Assembly: GCA_002307185.1 (NCBI GenBank)
Contig: DBTT01000004.1
Location: forward strand, 184,711 to 248,710
DNA from: Bacteroidales bacterium UBA1309
GTDB taxonomy: Bacteria > Bacteroidota > Bacteroidia > Bacteroidales > Dysgonomonadaceae
Reading direction: 5' to 3'
DNA length: 64,000 nt
Each line of letters opens with the position of its first letter. The stretch's first letter is position 1. The notes beneath the pieces were generated by a model, which saw only the letters and a list, made by a program, of their open reading frames with translations, was not told the origin of the DNA and ran no database searches. Of the stretch, positions 63,734 to 64,000 are shown one piece after another. The position numbers and the translations under genes were made by a program.

Positions 63734-64000
63734 CACAAAAAAATAAGTTTATTTACATCCCGGTTTCCAAACTTTCAATTCAAAAAATAACGTCCAAACC
63801 GGGATAAACATCATCCCCCCCAAACTTCCCAGCCTGCAAAGGGATGAACAACACAAAAACTACCCGTAAACCGCATTGCGGCGAAAATGTGGATAGCCTT
63901 GTATTCTGTTATCCGTGATTCAGTGATTCAGTTATTCAGTCAAATACCGTTGGCATAGCAGGGCAACTGCGGATGCGTCCGCTTCACTCGCCCGATAGCG

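Larger units (their letters stand above)
63243..64000. other. Gene-free right end with repeats and hairpins
   Basis: No convincing gene over 758 bp. On the minus strand a 42-codon open tail (about 63367-63494, ending KEIQHVIRSHASGDYNLVDS and a stop) may be a coding relic. Present are inverted repeats (GCCACTGGCGTGGC at 63415, GCCACTACGTGGC at 63486), a GTTCTCCCT/AGGGAGAAC hairpin near 63530, a 10-bp inverted repeat ATCCCGGTTT / AAACCGGGAT (63757-63805) and three tandem 8-mers of GATTCAGT type (63917-63940). Confidence 0.6.

Noticed and set aside
63917..63940. CRISPR-like tandem repeat
   Set aside because: Three contiguous 8-mers without spacers; a simple tandem repeat.

Overview
The window is chromosomal DNA from a member of the Bacteroidetes, most likely the order Bacteroidales. 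The evidence is SusC/SusD pairs with STN domains, ECF sigma/FecR pairs, an NVEALA-type small exported protein, a type IX secretion (T9SS) type A sorting tail, many lipoproteins, and promoters of the Bacteroidetes form (TTTG, about 20 bp, TAnnTTTG). No rRNA, tRNA, CRISPR array, intact insertion sequence or prophage was seen.

Layout. Positions 1-1125 hold the 5' end of an exported protein and a small DUF559 endonuclease sitting among about 95-bp repeats. Positions 1144-4217 carry a minus-strand set: NVEALA-type Cys-containing peptide, six-bladed-propeller lipoprotein, membrane-anchored thioredoxin-like protein, signal peptidase I. Next come a transglutaminase/discoidin lipid-free exported protein with the relic of a paralogue (4471-6900), an AraC regulator with an MFS exporter (7383-9586), a decayed outer-membrane barrel gene and threonine dehydratase (10446-11702). 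Positions 11992-22486 are one minus-strand system: ECF sigma, FecR, TonB receptor, DUF4876 lipoprotein, DUF6850-like barrel and a C25-like peptidase with HEAT repeats. Positions 23081-37793 are mostly core genes: sufCDS without sufB, xth, an Mla-type ABC pair, radA, a T9SS-sorted serine protease, aroK, ferredoxin-NADP reductase, purC, an orphan zeta-toxin-like kinase, ubiE/menG and aroE.

Positions 37938-38461 hold a small secreted protein whose 5' leader contains a strong intrinsic terminator overlapped by a 16-codon ORF. A Mop/ModB/ModC transporter without ModA follows (38894-40846). Positions 41293-52038 form a second ECF/FecR-controlled uptake system: SusC, SusD, DUF4843 lipoprotein, PKD-like lipoprotein and a TlpA-type oxidoreductase. 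A YtxH/holin-like trio, miaB and an acetyl-CoA hydrolase/CoA-transferase follow.

The most interesting stretch is 56680-63242, which looks like a metal (probably zinc) homeostasis locus: a Fur/Zur-like regulator, two COG0523 GTPases, a BtuB/ZnuD-like TonB receptor, and an exported protein that fuses a permuted-papain (YiiX-type) domain to a CHY-type zinc finger. The regulator gene and the COG0523 pair share a 25-bp promoter-overlapping sequence that may be the operator. Positions 63243-64000 have no convincing gene and contain repeats and hairpins.
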